Positions 61,952-64,000 of a DNA stretch of 64,000 nucleotides are shown here, piece by piece. Under the pieces are notes generated by a model, which saw nothing but the letters and a program-made list of their open reading frames with translations, was not told where the DNA came from and did not search any database. A program made the translations under genes and the position numbers. Origin of the DNA: Antennarius striatus (Eukaryota; Chordata; Actinopteri; Lophiiformes; Antennariidae). The DNA lies in contig NC_090782.1 in assembly GCF_040054535.1 (NCBI RefSeq), positions 18,582,001 through 18,646,000 on the forward strand. Direction: 5' to 3'. Numbering within the stretch: the first letter of the stretch is position 1; each line of letters opens with the position of its first letter.

Positions 61952-62418
61952 GGGAAAACAATCTGTAACTGTTTACTCGTTGAAAAGAAACAGCATATCT
62001 CTGACTGTACTGTTTGGTTCTGTGACTCTAGTAGTTCAGTCTCTTTTCTTCAACAGGAGTAATATAATTTTTTAAATCAAATTTACAGGCTGCTGACACT
62101 GTAAAGCAGGTTAATTTGCTTCCAATAAAGCAGCAGTAGAAACTAAATCATTTATTACTTTACATTCTGGCTTGAACACCTTAATTTCTTTCCTGACTTT
62201 TCTTGTGAAGGTGGATTCAGCAGCGATGAATAAGCGCTTTATGACCGGCTCTAATTTTCCCTGGTCAAGTGTTAGGCTGCAGGTACTAATGTGTTTCATC
62301 ACATTAACTCATGAGATAAGGCCACTTGGGAGGCTGTGCAAAAAGAAGAGTGTGTAGAACTCTGCAGCCTTATGCTTTGTCCTGAGCTCTTTGTGAGTCG
62401 CAGCCAAGATGTGTGTTT

Positions 62419-62553
<135 letters not shown>

Positions 62554-62606
62554 TCTAAAGTATATCCAGTGGAGTATCTATTGGGGGGATCCACTGTCAC
62601 AGGGAG

Positions 62607-62832
<226 letters not shown>

Positions 62833-64000
62833 AAAACATTTAAATGTAAAAAATGTTTGTTTCTACTGTGGCCTCAGTCAGCTGGACATACATCAAGCAA
62901 CTTTCTGCTTCTTAAAAAATAGTTGATGTGATGTATTAGAGGAGATTGCAACTTGCCATGTGTGCATGTTGCAGAAGAAGCATCCAGGATCCAAGCGCTG
63001 TCAATTACTGATGGGAACATGATAGAGCAGAGCTGATCAAAGGCCTGCCTGATGTAGTCTGGCCTCTTTGTTCCTGTCTCCAGGGATGAGGGAATTTGTT
63101 GCATGGGGGTGTGGAGGTGGGGGCATCAGCAGCTCTGCTACATCTGGTTCATGCTTCAGCTCATCACTGGTAACATACACATGCCATCAGAAGGCAAACA
63201 TAAAATGACTTCACATGAATGCATACAAATTTGATGACCAACTATGCACTGACTTATCACAAATGCACAACACTTTTTGACTACCATTAAATGAGAATCA
63301 CACATTTCCCTGACGCACTCTCAAAGAAACATAGTAAGGGCAAAAAGATGACCGCAATGCCATAGATTAATTTGAGGTTTGTCGCTAATTATGTTACGCT
63401 GCTATTTGAACTGTCTGTTAAAATCCAATTATCAGGCTGTCTGTGTAGCTTACAAGATAGGGGTGGCAATGTGGGAGGGGAAAATTGGAAAGGCTGGGAG
63501 AGCAAGATATGGTTTGTCACGAGGAGACTTGGCCCACAAACCAGCCACCAGACATTATTTACACAAAATGCTGAACACTTGCTAAGTTTGGGAAGGAGAA
63601 TTGTTTTTTTAAATTCTATTTTATTTTACTTTTTGCTCCATGAAGGCATGAATTCAAAAATATAAAAAAGACTACAAACAATATTTAGAATGAAGTACAG
63701 TACTTGTCATTATCATAAAGTCTGTATCAGCACAACACATCTTTAAAATCTTTTGTTCACAAATCACAACTGACGAGTCCTACTTATTCTCTCTTTGAAA
63801 AAAAGTTTAACCTTGACAAATATGCTTTTCATTTAGAGCCAGATGAGAAGATTCATGCTACTTTGTGTTCGTCAGAGGAGAATTACTGCTGTGAGCCAAT
63901 TAGCTTGGCTTTGCATCATGAATGAAATAAACAAAATTGGCTAGCCCCCCTCTAAAGCAAACAGATTAACAAAAAAAGACAAAGTACCAAGCTGTACAAA
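62833..64000. other. Non-coding stretch to the end of the window
   Basis: No supported gene. Frames near 63372-63665 have no domain or splice context. Confidence 0.4.

Overview
The window reads as vertebrate nuclear DNA, most likely from a teleost (ray-finned) fish. Genes have small GT-AG introns. The DNA is AT-rich and loaded with dinucleotide and tetranucleotide microsatellites, and the dispersed repeats (tRNA-headed SINEs, Tc1-like transposon remnants, a solo LTR) are of the kinds usual in teleosts. Nothing prokaryotic (operon, CRISPR array, IS element) is present. Gene names come from recognising the proteins by eye; no database search was run.

The genes sit in the first 18.5 kb. At 3199-3372 (minus) there is a probable first coding exon of an unidentified gene. 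At 8305-11422 (plus) lies TMEM221, whose middle exon looks broken or incomplete. A compact trio follows: BORCS8 (minus, 12210-14262), RFXANK (plus, 14693-16187) and NR2C2AP (minus, 16780-18412). BORCS8 and RFXANK are head to head across about 430 bp; RFXANK and NR2C2AP are tail to tail. The same order and orientation occurs in human 19p13.11. I could trace full open frames for all three: 125, 250 and 141 codons. The last NR2C2AP intron has no GT-AG boundaries. It has a textbook U12-type AT-AC signature, and recognising it recovers the conserved C-terminus.

From 18.5 to 46.3 kb I find no convincing coding exon. This stretch holds several SINE-like fragments, two related Tc1-like transposase remnants (27.6 and 34.6 kb), a probable solo LTR nested in an older repeat (26.3-26.85 kb), three copies (the third near 53.5 kb) of a family carrying AGGTCA nuclear-receptor half-sites, and long (CT), (GT) and (GACA) tracts.

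At about 46.29-46.67 kb a GC-rich, CpG-rich block ends in a strong splice donor on the plus strand. It is a candidate 5' exon. By human synteny the gene would be NCAN, but that is inference only. The rest (46.7-64 kb) would be its first intron or intergenic DNA: no coding exon, many microsatellites, and an 18-bp perfect hairpin at 52.4 kb.

The best second-look items are the AT-AC intron in NR2C2AP, the interrupted exon 2 of TMEM221, the repeat family with paired AGGTCA sites, the nested solo LTR, and two perfect inverted repeats (10.5 and 52.4 kb). I do not see a wholly new multi-gene system.
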